DNA of 64,000 bases, taken from GCA-2731375 sp002731375. Lineage in GTDB: Bacteria; Pseudomonadota; Alphaproteobacteria; GCA-2731375. Made by a program: the position numbers and the translations under genes. Every line of letters starts with the position of its first letter. Positions within the stretch are counted from its first letter, which is position 1. Where the stretch lies: positions 1-64,000 of the forward strand of contig JASMDX010000064.1 in NCBI GenBank assembly GCA_030752605.1. The letters are read 5' to 3'. The notes under the pieces are model-generated. The model was not told the origin of the DNA. It saw only the letters and a program-made list of their open reading frames with translations, and did no database searches. This document shows positions 33,760 to 42,537 of this stretch, one piece after another.

Positions 33760-34578
33760 ACGGCGGTAGAGAACCGTGTAGATCCCCAGGAACACCGAGA
33801 TCATCGCCAACGAGAATAGCGTCGAGGCGGTGCCCAGCGCGAACAATGTAGGCCGGATACGCTGGGTCATGGAGGCGTTGATATCCAGGGGCAAGGTGTT
33901 GTCCGCCCCCGCCAGCAACGTAGTGCGAGCGAATTCATCATAGGAAAGCGTGAAGCCGAACAGGCCGGCGGCAACCACCCCCGGGGTGATTAGGGGCAGG
34001 GTAATCTCCTTGAATACGGTCCACTCATCCGCGCCCATGTCGCGGGCAGCCTCCTCCAGGCCGGAATCAAAGCGGTTGAAGACGGCCATCATCACTAGAT
34101 AGCCGAACGGTAGAGCCCAGATCACATGCACCGCCAGGCCGGATGAATACCAAGCCGGCGACAGGCCCAACTGCCGCATCAGAATCGCCATGCCAAGGCT
34201 GAGCAGAACACCTGGCACCATCAGGCCGGTCAAAACTGTGTAGAACAATACATTGGAAAAACGGAACGCCTTGCGAAAAGCCATGGCCAGCATGGTGGAG
34301 AACAGCGCGGTGATAACCATGACCATCAAGGCCAGAATGAGGGAGCGGCCCAGAGCCCCCTGCATGTCGCCCACCGTGGACGGTTCCAGCAACTTATTCC
34401 ACCAATACAGGCTCCAACCCCGCATGGGAAAGGAAGTACCGCCGCGCCGGCCCTGGAAGGACAGGATGAACATGGCGAACATAGGCCCGTAAATGAAAGC
34501 CAGGAAGATCATGTAATAGATCGAGAAGCCGGTCTTCACCCGCAACTTGCGCCATCTTTCCGGTGTCCAGCGAGCCAT
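33751..34578 (-). CDS. ABC transporter permease (PotC-like)
   Basis: Inner-membrane permease of a spermidine/putrescine-type importer, 275 residues with about six transmembrane helices. The EAA loop contacting the ATPase is recognisable in the third quarter: EEAARDMGADEWTVFKEITLPL, followed by ITPGVVAAGLFGFTLSYDEF. Its start is 6 bases after the stop of the PotB-like permease, so the order binding protein, PotB, PotC is one transcript. The ATPase gene is separate on the opposite strand. Solute unknown. Confidence 0.9.
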   Translation of the reverse strand: MARWTPERWRKLRVKTGFSIYYMIFLAFIYGPMFAMFILSFQGRRGGTSFPMRGWSLYWWNKLLEPSTVGDMQGALGRSLILALMVMVITALFSTMLAMAFRKAFRFSNVLFYTVLTGLMVPGVLLSLGMAILMRQLGLSPAWYSSGLAVHVIWALPFGYLVMMAVFNRFDSGLEEAARDMGADEWTVFKEITLPLITPGVVAAGLFGFTLSYDEFARTTLLAGADNTLPLDINASMTQRIRPTLFALGTASTLFSLAMISVFLGIYTVLYRRSR

Positions 34579-34584
34579 TGGTTT

Positions 34585-35562
34585 CTAAAGCTCCTTCCGG
34601 ATATCAACGACACGCAGGATGACGATGATGCCGATCACCATGGCCAGCATCAGCATTAGGGCATTAACGGCGGCAAAGGGATAATTCGCGATGCCATAGT
34701 AATTCAGGATCACCGTGCCGGCTGTCGAAGTCTTGCCGCCGTATACAACCACGGCGGTAGCGAATTCACCCATGATCATGACAAAGATGAAGATCATTCC
34801 AATGGCGACGCCGGGCAAGGACATGGGCCCGATGATCTCGCGGAAAATTTGGAACGGCGTTGCACCCATATCGGTGGCGGCCTCCAATATGTCCTTATCG
34901 ATCTTGGCCAGGGAAAAGAAGATCGGCCCGATACCTAGCACCACATAGATTTGCACCAAGGCCATGGTGTAGCCGAATTCGGAATAGAACAAAAAGCTGA
35001 CCGGCTTATCCACGATACCCATTCCCAATAGCGCCTGATTGATCAGGCCACGCCGGCCCAGCATGGGCAACCAGGCCACGGCACGGATCAGATACGAGGT
35101 CCAGAACGGCACCATGCACAATAGGAACAAAGCCAGCTGCCATTTGAATTCCTGCACCTGCATGGCCAGGAAATAGGCTATCGGGTAACCAACAATCAGG
35201 CATAGAAGCATAGTGACCAGGGTGAAATAGACAGTGGAGCCAAGGGTGCGAATAAAGACCGAGGGTAGAAGAAAGCGGTCGGAATCAGGGTCGAAGAAAC
35301 CTTTGGTGTAAAAATACTCGCCATAGAATTCCAACGAGAAGGCCGGGCTCAAACCTTGCGGGGTGTTCTCCCAGAAACTGAAGACAACGATGGATACCAG
35401 CGGAATAACCAGAAACAGGATCAGCCAAAGGCTCGCCGGCGCGATCAGCCAGGCGGTGGAAAAGCCTTCCTCGGCATAGCTGATCTTGCCCTGGACGGAA
35501 CCATCCGGCTGGGGCTGGCTGCCGATCAAACCTGTATGATGCTGGTCACTGGCTTTTGACAT
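34585..35562 (-). CDS. ABC transporter permease (PotB-like)
   Basis: 325-residue inner-membrane permease with a hydrophilic 35-residue N-terminal extension, then about six transmembrane helices. The EAA motif is seen in EAATDMGATPFQIFREIIGPM followed by SLPGVAIGMIFIFV. Pairs with the PotC-like protein immediately downstream. It lies 92 bases after the substrate-binding protein, and those bases hold a terminator-like hairpin, so it is probably expressed at a lower level than the binding protein. Confidence 0.9.
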   Translation of the reverse strand: MSKASDQHHTGLIGSQPQPDGSVQGKISYAEEGFSTAWLIAPASLWLILFLVIPLVSIVVFSFWENTPQGLSPAFSLEFYGEYFYTKGFFDPDSDRFLLPSVFIRTLGSTVYFTLVTMLLCLIVGYPIAYFLAMQVQEFKWQLALFLLCMVPFWTSYLIRAVAWLPMLGRRGLINQALLGMGIVDKPVSFLFYSEFGYTMALVQIYVVLGIGPIFFSLAKIDKDILEAATDMGATPFQIFREIIGPMSLPGVAIGMIFIFVMIMGEFATAVVVYGGKTSTAGTVILNYYGIANYPFAAVNALMLMLAMVIGIIVILRVVDIRKEL

Positions 35563-35573
35563 TTCGATACGGC

Positions 35574-35621
35574 AAAAAATTAAAAGAATGGGGCCGGCAC
35601 GGAGAATGCCGCACCGGCCCA
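35574..35621 (-). terminator. attenuator-like hairpin between binding-protein and permease genes
   Basis: In transcription direction: GGGCCGGTGCGG, a six-base loop region, then CCGTGCCGGCCC (positions 35621 to 35591, two mismatches), followed by a T-rich run (ATTCTTTTAATTTTTTG). This is the form of an intrinsic terminator. Its place after the periplasmic binding protein gene and before the permeases is the common arrangement that gives more binding protein than permease. Confidence 0.68.
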
Positions 35622-35654
35622 GTATTATCGCATGATGTTATTCCAAGTCTGTTA

Positions 35655-36941
35655 TCACGCGGTCAGGAATTCCGTCCACCGTTTCACCAGATAGTCGTTC
35701 TCGCTCATGATAGAGTTCCAAACGGCAATCTTCTTGAAGCGCTGTTCGTACGAGCCGCCGTCACGCACCACGCCTTTTTCCACCAGGGGCGAGCCAAACG
35801 GATCCGGCAGTTCCTTGGCCGCGGGCTTGCCTTCGTACCAGAAGTCCCACTCGTCGGCGGGCAGATGCTTCTTCGTATTGGCGGGGGTAGACATGTAATA
35901 ACCCTGACGGGCGACAAAGGCGCCGGCCCAGCCATCCAGCCACCAGTTGATGTAGTCGTAGGCCTGATCCAGCTTCTTGCCCGAAGCCTTGGCCGAGATC
36001 GCCAGGGCGCCATGCCAGCCCCGCATGCCTTCCTTAGGCGAGGCGTAGATGCAGGGCACGCCCTCGGCGTTCACCGCCGTCACTGCCGGCGACCACATGC
36101 TTTGCAGGGCCACCTCGCCACTGACCATCAGATTGACGGACTGGCCAAAGGTTTCCCAAAAGGCGCGGAAATGGCCTTCTTTTTTCTTCTTGATAAGAAA
36201 GTCTACCAGGAAGTCGATTTCCTTTTTCGTCATATTGCCCTTGTCGCCAAACTTGATCAGGCCAAGCGCTTCGACGCCCATAGCCGCATCCATAGCACCG
36301 ATCTGCGGCACGTTGAGGAGTGCCACCCGGCCCTTGAAGTCGGAGCTGAACAATTCCGCCCAGCTTTCAATAGGCCGGCCGGTATCCTCGGGGTTGTAAC
36401 CGAGAGAATCCGCATTGTGCCAACCGGGCACGGCGGAGATATAACGCGACGGCCCCTTGGTTCGATTGCCGTCCTTGTCGACCCAGATTTGCCGCACCGG
36501 CGCATCGCCCTGGCCAACACTTGAACCTGGCGTCAACATGCCGGTCTTGGTCAAGTTCGAGACCTTGTCCCAATCCTTGATCCGCTTGGTATCAATGGGC
36601 TGGAACACTTTTGAAGGAATCATCACATCGAACATGTCGAAATAGCATTCCGAGACTTCGTATTGATCATTCTGGTTCAAGGTCTTGCCAAACAAGGCGC
36701 CATAGCCGAGCGCCTGGCCACGGATCTTAAAGCCCACGTCCTTGGCCGCCTTGCCTTGGATTTCGTTGATGATGCTAACGCCCAGGCCGATGGTCCGAAT
36801 TGGATCGGCGGCTTGTACAATATTGGGGAAACCGGTGATACCACCAGCCGCCGCAACCGTCGCCGCGGTTCCCATGAATTTACGGCGGCTCATCCGCAAC
36901 GATGCGCCACCACTTTTCCTGTTGCCCTTTTTCACAGTCAT
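35655..36941 (-). CDS. ABC transporter substrate-binding protein with Tat signal (PotD-like)
   Basis: Extracytoplasmic solute-binding protein, 428 residues. Tat signal peptide: SRRKF at residues 18-22, hydrophobic GTAATVAAAGGITGF, with cleavage likely after NIVQA near residue 45. The mature part fits the type II periplasmic binding fold of the polyamine/opine class (YEVSECYFDMFDVMIPSKVF, VPGWHNADSLGYNPED, AYDYINWWLDGW). First gene of the binding protein-PotB-PotC transcript. It is divergent from the dihydropyrimidinase gene across a 185-base regulatory region (36942-37126). Confidence 0.9.
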   Translation of the reverse strand: MTVKKGNRKSGGASLRMSRRKFMGTAATVAAAGGITGFPNIVQAADPIRTIGLGVSIINEIQGKAAKDVGFKIRGQALGYGALFGKTLNQNDQYEVSECYFDMFDVMIPSKVFQPIDTKRIKDWDKVSNLTKTGMLTPGSSVGQGDAPVRQIWVDKDGNRTKGPSRYISAVPGWHNADSLGYNPEDTGRPIESWAELFSSDFKGRVALLNVPQIGAMDAAMGVEALGLIKFGDKGNMTKKEIDFLVDFLIKKKKEGHFRAFWETFGQSVNLMVSGEVALQSMWSPAVTAVNAEGVPCIYASPKEGMRGWHGALAISAKASGKKLDQAYDYINWWLDGWAGAFVARQGYYMSTPANTKKHLPADEWDFWYEGKPAAKELPDPFGSPLVEKGVVRDGGSYEQRFKKIAVWNSIMSENDYLVKRWTEFLTA

Positions 36942-37126
36942 TTCTTGCCTCCCATTGGCTTTTCAATTGCGCGGCGATCATCTGGCGATATTCAGCGGCA
37001 CCGCACGCCTCATCCATCCCTTGCCCCAGCCACTCGCCTACCGCCTAGCGCAAAGCTGGTTTAATGATACATTAGGCACAGATTCTGCAAAGCTTAAAGT
37101 AACGAATATATTTCGGGGAGAGGGGC
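36942..37126. promoter_or_regulatory. divergent control region between importer and dihydropyrimidinase genes
   Basis: 185 bases separating the divergently transcribed Tat-type binding protein and the dihydropyrimidinase. The right half is AT-rich (around 37060-37115, with AATATATTTC near 37107) and fits promoter sequence; I see no operator palindrome that I can name. The left end carries the binding-protein ribosome site (GGGAGG). Confidence 0.4.
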
Positions 37127-38596
37127 GTGACGGTTCTCATTAAGAACGGCCGCATCATAACGGCGGTGGATGATTACCATGCCGATATCTTCATTGGCAC
37201 CGATACGGTCTCGCTGATCGGGCTCAATCTGGAGATTGATGCGGATCATGTTATCGATGCCGCCGGCAAGCTGGTGATACCGGGCGGTGTCGATCCCCAC
37301 ACCCATATGGAGATGCCGTTTGGCGGCACCACCACATCGGACACCTTCGAGACCGGCACCAGGGCAGCGGCCTATGGCGGCACCACGACCATTGTCGATT
37401 TCGCCATTCAGACCAAGGGCACCTCAACCCTTGCCGCGCTGGATGCCTGGCACGAAAAGGCGGTGGGACGCACCGCCATCGACTATGGCTTTCACATGGT
37501 CATCACCGACATGCCGGATGAACGCCTGCCAGAGATGCGCCGATTATCAGAGGAAGGCGTCACATCCTACAAATTGTTCATGGCCTATCCCGGCGTGCTG
37601 CTATCCGATGACGGTACCATATTCAGGGCCATGCGCAAGGCCGGCGAGGATGGCACCCTGGTCTGCATGCATGCGGAAAACGGTATCGTCATCGACGAGT
37701 TGGTCAAGATCGCATTATCGGAAGGCCATATCGAACCAAAATATCATGCCCTGACCCGCCCCACGCGGCTGGAGGCGGAGGGCGCGCACCGGGCCCTGGC
37801 CATTGCCGAGGTGGCCCAGGCGCCGGTCTATCTGGTGCATCTCAGCTGCTTTGACGCCTTGGAGCAATTGCGCATGGCGCAAGCCAGGGGCGTCATGGCG
37901 CATGCGGAGACCTGCCCGCAATATCTGTTACTGGATATCGACTGCTATGACGAACCGGGTTTCGATGGCGCCAAATATGTACTGACCCCGCCCTTGCGTG
38001 AAAAATGGAATCAGGACGAACTATGGGGCGGCCTGCGCAATTCAGCCCTGGACGTGATCTCGACGGATCATTGTCCGTTCTGCATCCGCGACCAGAAAGA
38101 GATCGGCCGCGATGATTTCTCCCAGATCCCCAACGGCGGCCCCGGCGTAGAAAACCGCATGAGCCTGATTTATCACAAGGGCGTCAACCACGGGAACATC
38201 TCACTGAACCGCTTCGTCGAGCTGACCTCGACCTCGCCCGCCAAGATTTTTGGGCTGTTCCCCAAAAAGGGAACAATCGCCGTGGGCAGCGACGCCGACA
38301 TTGTTATTTTCAATCCCGACCGGGAAGAAATAATCTCGCTACACAACGCCCACACCCACCACATGAACATCGATTACAACGCCTATGAAGGCACCAAGGT
38401 GCGCGGCTTTACTGAAACCGTGCTGTCACGAGGCCAAGTGATTATCGACAAGGGCCAATATCTGGGCCAGCCCGGCGACGGCGCCTTCGTCAAGCGCGGT
38501 CCCTACGGGGGCCTGCACGCCAACAGCCGAGGTGCTGCTGCACGCACGGCACTGACAACTTCGGCCCGCCTGGGCGCCCCGGGAGCGCATCGATAG
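37127..38596 (+). CDS. dihydropyrimidinase / D-hydantoinase
   Basis: Zinc amidohydrolase that opens cyclic ureides (dihydropyrimidines, hydantoins) to N-carbamoyl acids, 489 residues. Metal ligands: His58/His60 in GVDPHTHMEMP, carboxylated Lys149 in TSYKLFMAYP, His in MHAENG and LVHLSC, Asp in ISTDHCPF. GTG start at 37127 with GGGGAGAGGGG just upstream. The last 30 or so residues (SRGAAARTALTTSARLG) lack family similarity and may be a read-through extension. Product could feed the N-carbamoyl amidase at 10.4 kb. Divergently transcribed from the Pot-type binding protein, which may import its substrate. Confidence 0.92.
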   Translation: MTVLIKNGRIITAVDDYHADIFIGTDTVSLIGLNLEIDADHVIDAAGKLVIPGGVDPHTHMEMPFGGTTTSDTFETGTRAAAYGGTTTIVDFAIQTKGTSTLAALDAWHEKAVGRTAIDYGFHMVITDMPDERLPEMRRLSEEGVTSYKLFMAYPGVLLSDDGTIFRAMRKAGEDGTLVCMHAENGIVIDELVKIALSEGHIEPKYHALTRPTRLEAEGAHRALAIAEVAQAPVYLVHLSCFDALEQLRMAQARGVMAHAETCPQYLLLDIDCYDEPGFDGAKYVLTPPLREKWNQDELWGGLRNSALDVISTDHCPFCIRDQKEIGRDDFSQIPNGGPGVENRMSLIYHKGVNHGNISLNRFVELTSTSPAKIFGLFPKKGTIAVGSDADIVIFNPDREEIISLHNAHTHHMNIDYNAYEGTKVRGFTETVLSRGQVIIDKGQYLGQPGDGAFVKRGPYGGLHANSRGAAARTALTTSARLGAPGAHR

Positions 38597-38623
38597 CCCT
38601 GGCGGCGTAGCGGGAGTTCCCGT

Positions 38624-39075
38624 TTGATTGGAGGAGCTGAAGCTAACGACTTTGGGCGTCTAGTGGAGAGCTTCATGCGCAACTGCATCCTGACGACCAG
38701 AAACTCGATCACGGCGAAGATCGCGCCGTATTTGAGGAGATCCTCCGCTCCGTGAACCTGCATTTGTTCGTGTTTGAAGATAGGGACATGATTATCCAAG
38801 CGACCTGCTACCTGAATATTATTCTCAATATTACGCGCTGCATCTCACTAGGGAAGCATTGAAAACGTCGTGACGGAAGAGACCTTGCACTACATGGGTA
38901 TCAGCAAAGAAATCATCAGGCACACGCTACGATTTGCTTGGAACAAGGGTTGCTACAAGATATGTTGCAAACAGGGACAAAACGGGAAGTGACACGCAAC
39001 TTCGATACACCCTTCGGCTTTCGCGGCGACGAGAAATTTGGATTTTTCGCACAGCCTCCCGGCGGCAATAGCTAG
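38624..39075 (+). pseudogene. GNAT-family N-acetyltransferase with several frameshifts
   Basis: Pieces in three frames align end to end with a small GNAT protein. From about 38624: GGAEANDFGRLVE; after a two-base shift, LHAQLHPDDQKLDHGEDRAV then EEILRSVNLHLFVFED and ATCYLNIILNITR; after a further shift near 38850, IENVVTEETLHYMGIS then IRHTLRFAWNKGCYKI; after a third shift, GFRGDEKFGFFAQPPG to TAG 39075. The acetyl-CoA loop (RRGQGLGK in active relatives) has become LHYMGIS. A relic with at least three frameshifts. Confidence 0.72.
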
Positions 39076-39120
39076 AACACGTTCTAAAATTGAAAAATAA
39101 TCGAGTATGGAGTTTCCAGA

Positions 39121-39651
39121 TTGAGACGCGCAACCGGCTCACACACCATCGTCGATCAGTTAGTCATTGGTCTGATCGAGGGCATCATGACTGTATTTGG
39201 CCTTATCGTTCTTGTCTTTCCTTTGGCGTTGTGGGCGGTGCCCCAGCACGGCGCACTGGCCAACACGGTTTTCTATATTGTCTTGTTGGCAGGCGGTGGG
39301 TCCTTGATTTCCCTGATTGCCCTGGCATATTTGAAAGGCCTGTTATTTCCCAGCCGTTTGGATCAAGACGCACCAATGGGCGGGAAAGCTCGTCTGGAAG
39401 CCTACAAGGCTTGGGGGCAGACACAGGACGATGCCCACAGGGTGGAAAAGCAAATACGGTCCATGAAGGGGGGGGCCCTGCACAATTTCGGCTATATGGT
39501 TCGCATCGCCACCCTACTGAGCACGGTCGTCGCGTCCCTGTATCTCGGCACCTGGGCCTTCATGGATTTTTACTACGGCTCCACGGAGGTTTTATCCGCC
39601 GATGCGAGGTGGGAGCTACTCCATCCAGATGCTTGGGAGTGGGGGAAATAG
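39121..39651 (+). CDS. hypothetical membrane protein
   Basis: 176 residues with three probable transmembrane helices at about 14-42 (IGLIEGIMTVFGLIVLVFPL), 48-70 (TVFYIVLLAGGGSLISLIAL) and 124-146, and a charged central loop (RLEAYKAWGQTQDDAHRVEK). Not recognised. The TTG start at 39121 has GGAG eight bases upstream; an internal ATG at 39187 would remove half of the first helix. It converges with the Fe-S protein gene, leaving 22 bases between the stops. It could be a small envelope protein. Confidence 0.5.
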   Translation: MRRATGSHTIVDQLVIGLIEGIMTVFGLIVLVFPLALWAVPQHGALANTVFYIVLLAGGGSLISLIALAYLKGLLFPSRLDQDAPMGGKARLEAYKAWGQTQDDAHRVEKQIRSMKGGALHNFGYMVRIATLLSTVVASLYLGTWAFMDFYYGSTEVLSADARWELLHPDAWEWGK

Positions 39652-39673
39652 GGCACGTTCGGAGTATTCCGGC

Positions 39674-40825
39674 TCAATCTCCGTCCTCGATAAATTCAAA
39701 ATCCTGCCGCCTTTCCACCGGCATGGCGGCGAGGAAATCCTTGGCATCGCTGGCCGACATTGCTTCGACACTGCCATCTTCGTGCTGGACGACCACGCCG
39801 CCCTGCTGCAAGGAAGTGATACGGCGGTCACGCTCGGCCCGTTCCGGGTCGCAGACCAGGGCGCAATTGCCACAGGTTGTGGATAAATCACGGCCGCCGA
39901 AACCGAACACCATGGGCTGCTTGTTGGTCACGCCGTCCGGCGCGGGACGGCGGTTGAAAGGCGGGATGGCCTGACGGTAGGCGCCCTTCAACTCCTTATC
40001 ATCATTGGGGATGGGGAAACGGCCCGGCGACCAAGTCGACCAGCGGCGATTCTTGGCTAGGCCGTTGTAGCCGGCGCAGACATAGGTACAGCGGGCATAG
40101 TCGCGCCGTTCCGTATAGGTGAATTCGCGCCCGCCCATGGTGACCGTAACCTTGTCCTTTTTGCCAAAGCGGAAAAAGCCGGATGGACACGAGGCATTGC
40201 AGGCTTGGCACTCGTCGCAATAGTTATCCTCTTCCGCCAGGGGCTGGTCGGCGGTCAGGGGCACATCGGAAACAGCGGTGGCGAAGACCACATTGGGGCC
40301 ATGCTCCGGCGTCAGCACATTACCGGAGAAACCGAACCAGCCAAGGCCGCTGCGGATCGCCAGATAACGGTGCGACAGATCGGGCTGTTGTTCGATGTAC
40401 CTGACGTCGTTACCGGCGCGGTAGACCGAATTCGACATTACAGCCACCGCCTCGGCCCCAAACTGGCCCAGATAGCTGGCCACCTGTCCGGCGATGCCGC
40501 TTGCCATAGTGTTGGAATGGTTCTGATCCCGCTGATGGCCGTGCCGGTCTTTCTTGGAGAGATAGGCGCGGATATTGTCCGCATCATAGGGCACGGCAAA
40601 GGTTATCGCGGACCTGGCGCTACCCAGAATATGGTTGAGATCGGTCGAGGGCGGGCCACCAGCCAGGGAGTCCAGATCATTGATACCGACCGAAGTAGCG
40701 CCGTAGGCCAACGCTACCTCCTTGATTTTCTTCTGCATGTCCTTGATGGAAACCGTGCCCGCGGCACCATGCATCATGCCATCGGCATATTTCTCAACCA
40801 TTCTAAATACCCTGATCCAATCCAT
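39674..40825 (-). CDS. QueG-like [4Fe-4S] protein
   Basis: 383 residues related to epoxyqueuosine reductase QueG and to the iron-sulfur part of reductive dehalogenases. Two cluster motifs are visible: NYCDECQACNASCPSGF in the middle and TTCGNCALVCDPE near the C-terminus, with further Cys in ARCTYVCAGYNG between them. The N-terminal half has GLGWFGFSGNVLTPEHG, comparable to the QueG substrate domain. No HEAT-repeat tail of true QueG is present, so its substrate is probably not tRNA. It may reduce a small molecule with the help of cobalamin. ATG 40825 is preferred over 40858. Followed upstream by a separate minus-strand run (GATase, crotonase). Confidence 0.72.
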   Translation of the reverse strand: MDWIRVFRMVEKYADGMMHGAAGTVSIKDMQKKIKEVALAYGATSVGINDLDSLAGGPPSTDLNHILGSARSAITFAVPYDADNIRAYLSKKDRHGHQRDQNHSNTMASGIAGQVASYLGQFGAEAVAVMSNSVYRAGNDVRYIEQQPDLSHRYLAIRSGLGWFGFSGNVLTPEHGPNVVFATAVSDVPLTADQPLAEEDNYCDECQACNASCPSGFFRFGKKDKVTVTMGGREFTYTERRDYARCTYVCAGYNGLAKNRRWSTWSPGRFPIPNDDKELKGAYRQAIPPFNRRPAPDGVTNKQPMVFGFGGRDLSTTCGNCALVCDPERAERDRRITSLQQGGVVVQHEDGSVEAMSASDAKDFLAAMPVERRQDFEFIEDGD

Positions 40826-40903
40826 GACAACTAAACCATCAATTGTACAGCCACACAAAGCGCAAGAGTTAATTATATTAAATTAAGAATTGCGTCCCCA
40901 TAA

Positions 40904-41608
40904 CTAGGTCCGATCAAGAAAGCCTAAGATCCAGGCAGCAGCAGCGGCTTCATCGGTTGGCGTGGACATACTATCAAGGGCGGCATCGGCCGTGACGGGG
41001 CCGATAATATCCCGGCGCACCCGGAGCAATTCGCTGGCGAAGTCCCTGGTCAATTCCGGGTGGTTTTGGATGCTCAGTACGTTCGCTCCAATGGTCATGA
41101 TGCCAATAGGACAAAAGTCGCTGCCGCCGTGCACTTCCGCGCCTGGTGGCGGCGTTACGACCTGGTCCTGATGAGAGGCCAACAGGGACAGGCTTTGTAG
41201 TGGCGGCACCATCCAATCCGCCGTGTTCGTAACTTCATGGCTGTGCACGCCAACGCCCCAACCGGACGCATTTTTCACCTCGCCGCCAAAGGCTTGGGCG
41301 ATCAACTGGTGGCCAAAACAAATGCCGACGACGGGCCGGGTTTCTGACGCCGTCCGCGTAAAAGCCTCCAACAAAGGGATCCAGGCATCGCCGTCGTAGA
41401 CCGCGGCCGCAGCGCCGGTGATCAGCCAGCCGTCGCATTCTTCCGCAGCCTGGGGAAATTCACCATCATAACAGAGATAGGAGCGTAACTTCGGCCCCTC
41501 ACCGGTGGAATCCAGGAAATTCTGAAAGGCATCCGAGAAAGATGTCAAATAGCCGTGAAATTCTGGCGCTACCGCGCCCGCTTCAAGTATGCCGATGGTC
41601 AAGGCCAT
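40904..41608 (-). CDS. type 1 glutamine amidotransferase (GMP synthase-like)
   Basis: 234-residue class I GATase fold. The nucleophile is the Cys of GICFGHQLIAQAFGGEV, preceded by GWLITGAAAAVYDGD; the catalytic His is in SIQNHPELT. Relatives without a synthase partner include gamma-glutamyl hydrolases of the PuuD/GMP synthase-like group. It sits 5 bases after the crotonase stop, in a run membrane protein-crotonase-GATase. A role in hydrolysing gamma-glutamyl amides is plausible, but the context is mixed. Confidence 0.84.
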   Translation of the reverse strand: MALTIGILEAGAVAPEFHGYLTSFSDAFQNFLDSTGEGPKLRSYLCYDGEFPQAAEECDGWLITGAAAAVYDGDAWIPLLEAFTRTASETRPVVGICFGHQLIAQAFGGEVKNASGWGVGVHSHEVTNTADWMVPPLQSLSLLASHQDQVVTPPPGAEVHGGSDFCPIGIMTIGANVLSIQNHPELTRDFASELLRVRRDIIGPVTADAALDSMSTPTDEAAAAAWILGFLDRT

Positions 41609-41613
41609 GGCTA

Positions 41614-42528
41614 CTAATCGACTAGATTGCCCTTTTCATCACGGACCTCAGGCCCGCGGACACGGGCGCGGCCATCACCGAAACCTTCGTCACGGCCCGC
41701 TAGCGCGGCCTTGAGACCATCGGCACGGGCGACCTTGCGGAAACTGCGTGTGCCGGGCGCCAAATGGGCGCGGGCATCGTTCTCAGCCGCCAGCCGTTGC
41801 AGGGTCCTCGCACCCATCAGTTCAAGCCCCAAATTGACGATACGTTTGTTGGCGGTCAGCAGATCGGGATCAATCTTGGCCAGGCGGCTGGCCAGGCCCT
41901 CGACCTCAGCCTCCAGCAAATCGCTAGGCACGGATTTCATCACCAGGCCGATCTCCACCGCCTCTGCGCCTGTAATGGTATCGCCGGTCAGTACCAGGCG
42001 CTTGGCCCATTGCGGCCCACAATGATAAACCCACATCTGGTTCGGCAACGATCCGAGGTCGCGGGCGGGGGGAAAGCCGATCACCGCATCATCCGCCGCA
42101 ATCACCATGTCGCACAGCAAGGCAATATCGGTGCCACCCGCCAGACAATGGCCATGGATTTGCGCAATGGTGGGTTTGTGCATATCAAACAGCACCATGC
42201 GCAGGCGCTGGCTGTATTCCAGGCGCCAGATATCATCATCAATGGTGGGATCGGCATAGATGCCGCCGTCGCGATAACTGCGTCCGGGACGGCCACCGGC
42301 GGGTGGGTTGTTCAGGCCCGGTGTAAGATCATAGCCGGCGCTAAACGAGGGTCCCGCGCCGCGAATGATAATGCCATGGACCTCCTTGTCGTTGTCCGCC
42401 TCCCACAGGGCCTCGTTAAACTCTTCCAGCAGCGGCACAGAGAGGGCATTACGCTTTTCCGGCCGGTTCAGAGTAATACAGGCGCGACCGTCGACGGCCT
42501 CGTAAAGGATATGCTCAAACTGATTCAT
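41614..42528 (-). CDS. enoyl-CoA hydratase/isomerase family protein
   Basis: Crotonase-fold protein, 304 residues. Oxyanion-hole segments are visible: SFSAGYDLTPG and HCLAGGTDIALLCDMVIAAD. The family hydrates, isomerises or hydrolyses CoA thioesters. It lacks an evident ExxxE pair at the classical hydratase positions, so the reaction is uncertain. It starts 9 bases after a four-helix membrane protein gene and is followed by a GATase gene 5 bases on, so the three form a tight operon. Confidence 0.88.
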   Translation of the reverse strand: MNQFEHILYEAVDGRACITLNRPEKRNALSVPLLEEFNEALWEADNDKEVHGIIIRGAGPSFSAGYDLTPGLNNPPAGGRPGRSYRDGGIYADPTIDDDIWRLEYSQRLRMVLFDMHKPTIAQIHGHCLAGGTDIALLCDMVIAADDAVIGFPPARDLGSLPNQMWVYHCGPQWAKRLVLTGDTITGAEAVEIGLVMKSVPSDLLEAEVEGLASRLAKIDPDLLTANKRIVNLGLELMGARTLQRLAAENDARAHLAPGTRSFRKVARADGLKAALAGRDEGFGDGRARVRGPEVRDEKGNLVD

Positions 42529-42537
42529 TTCCGAAGC

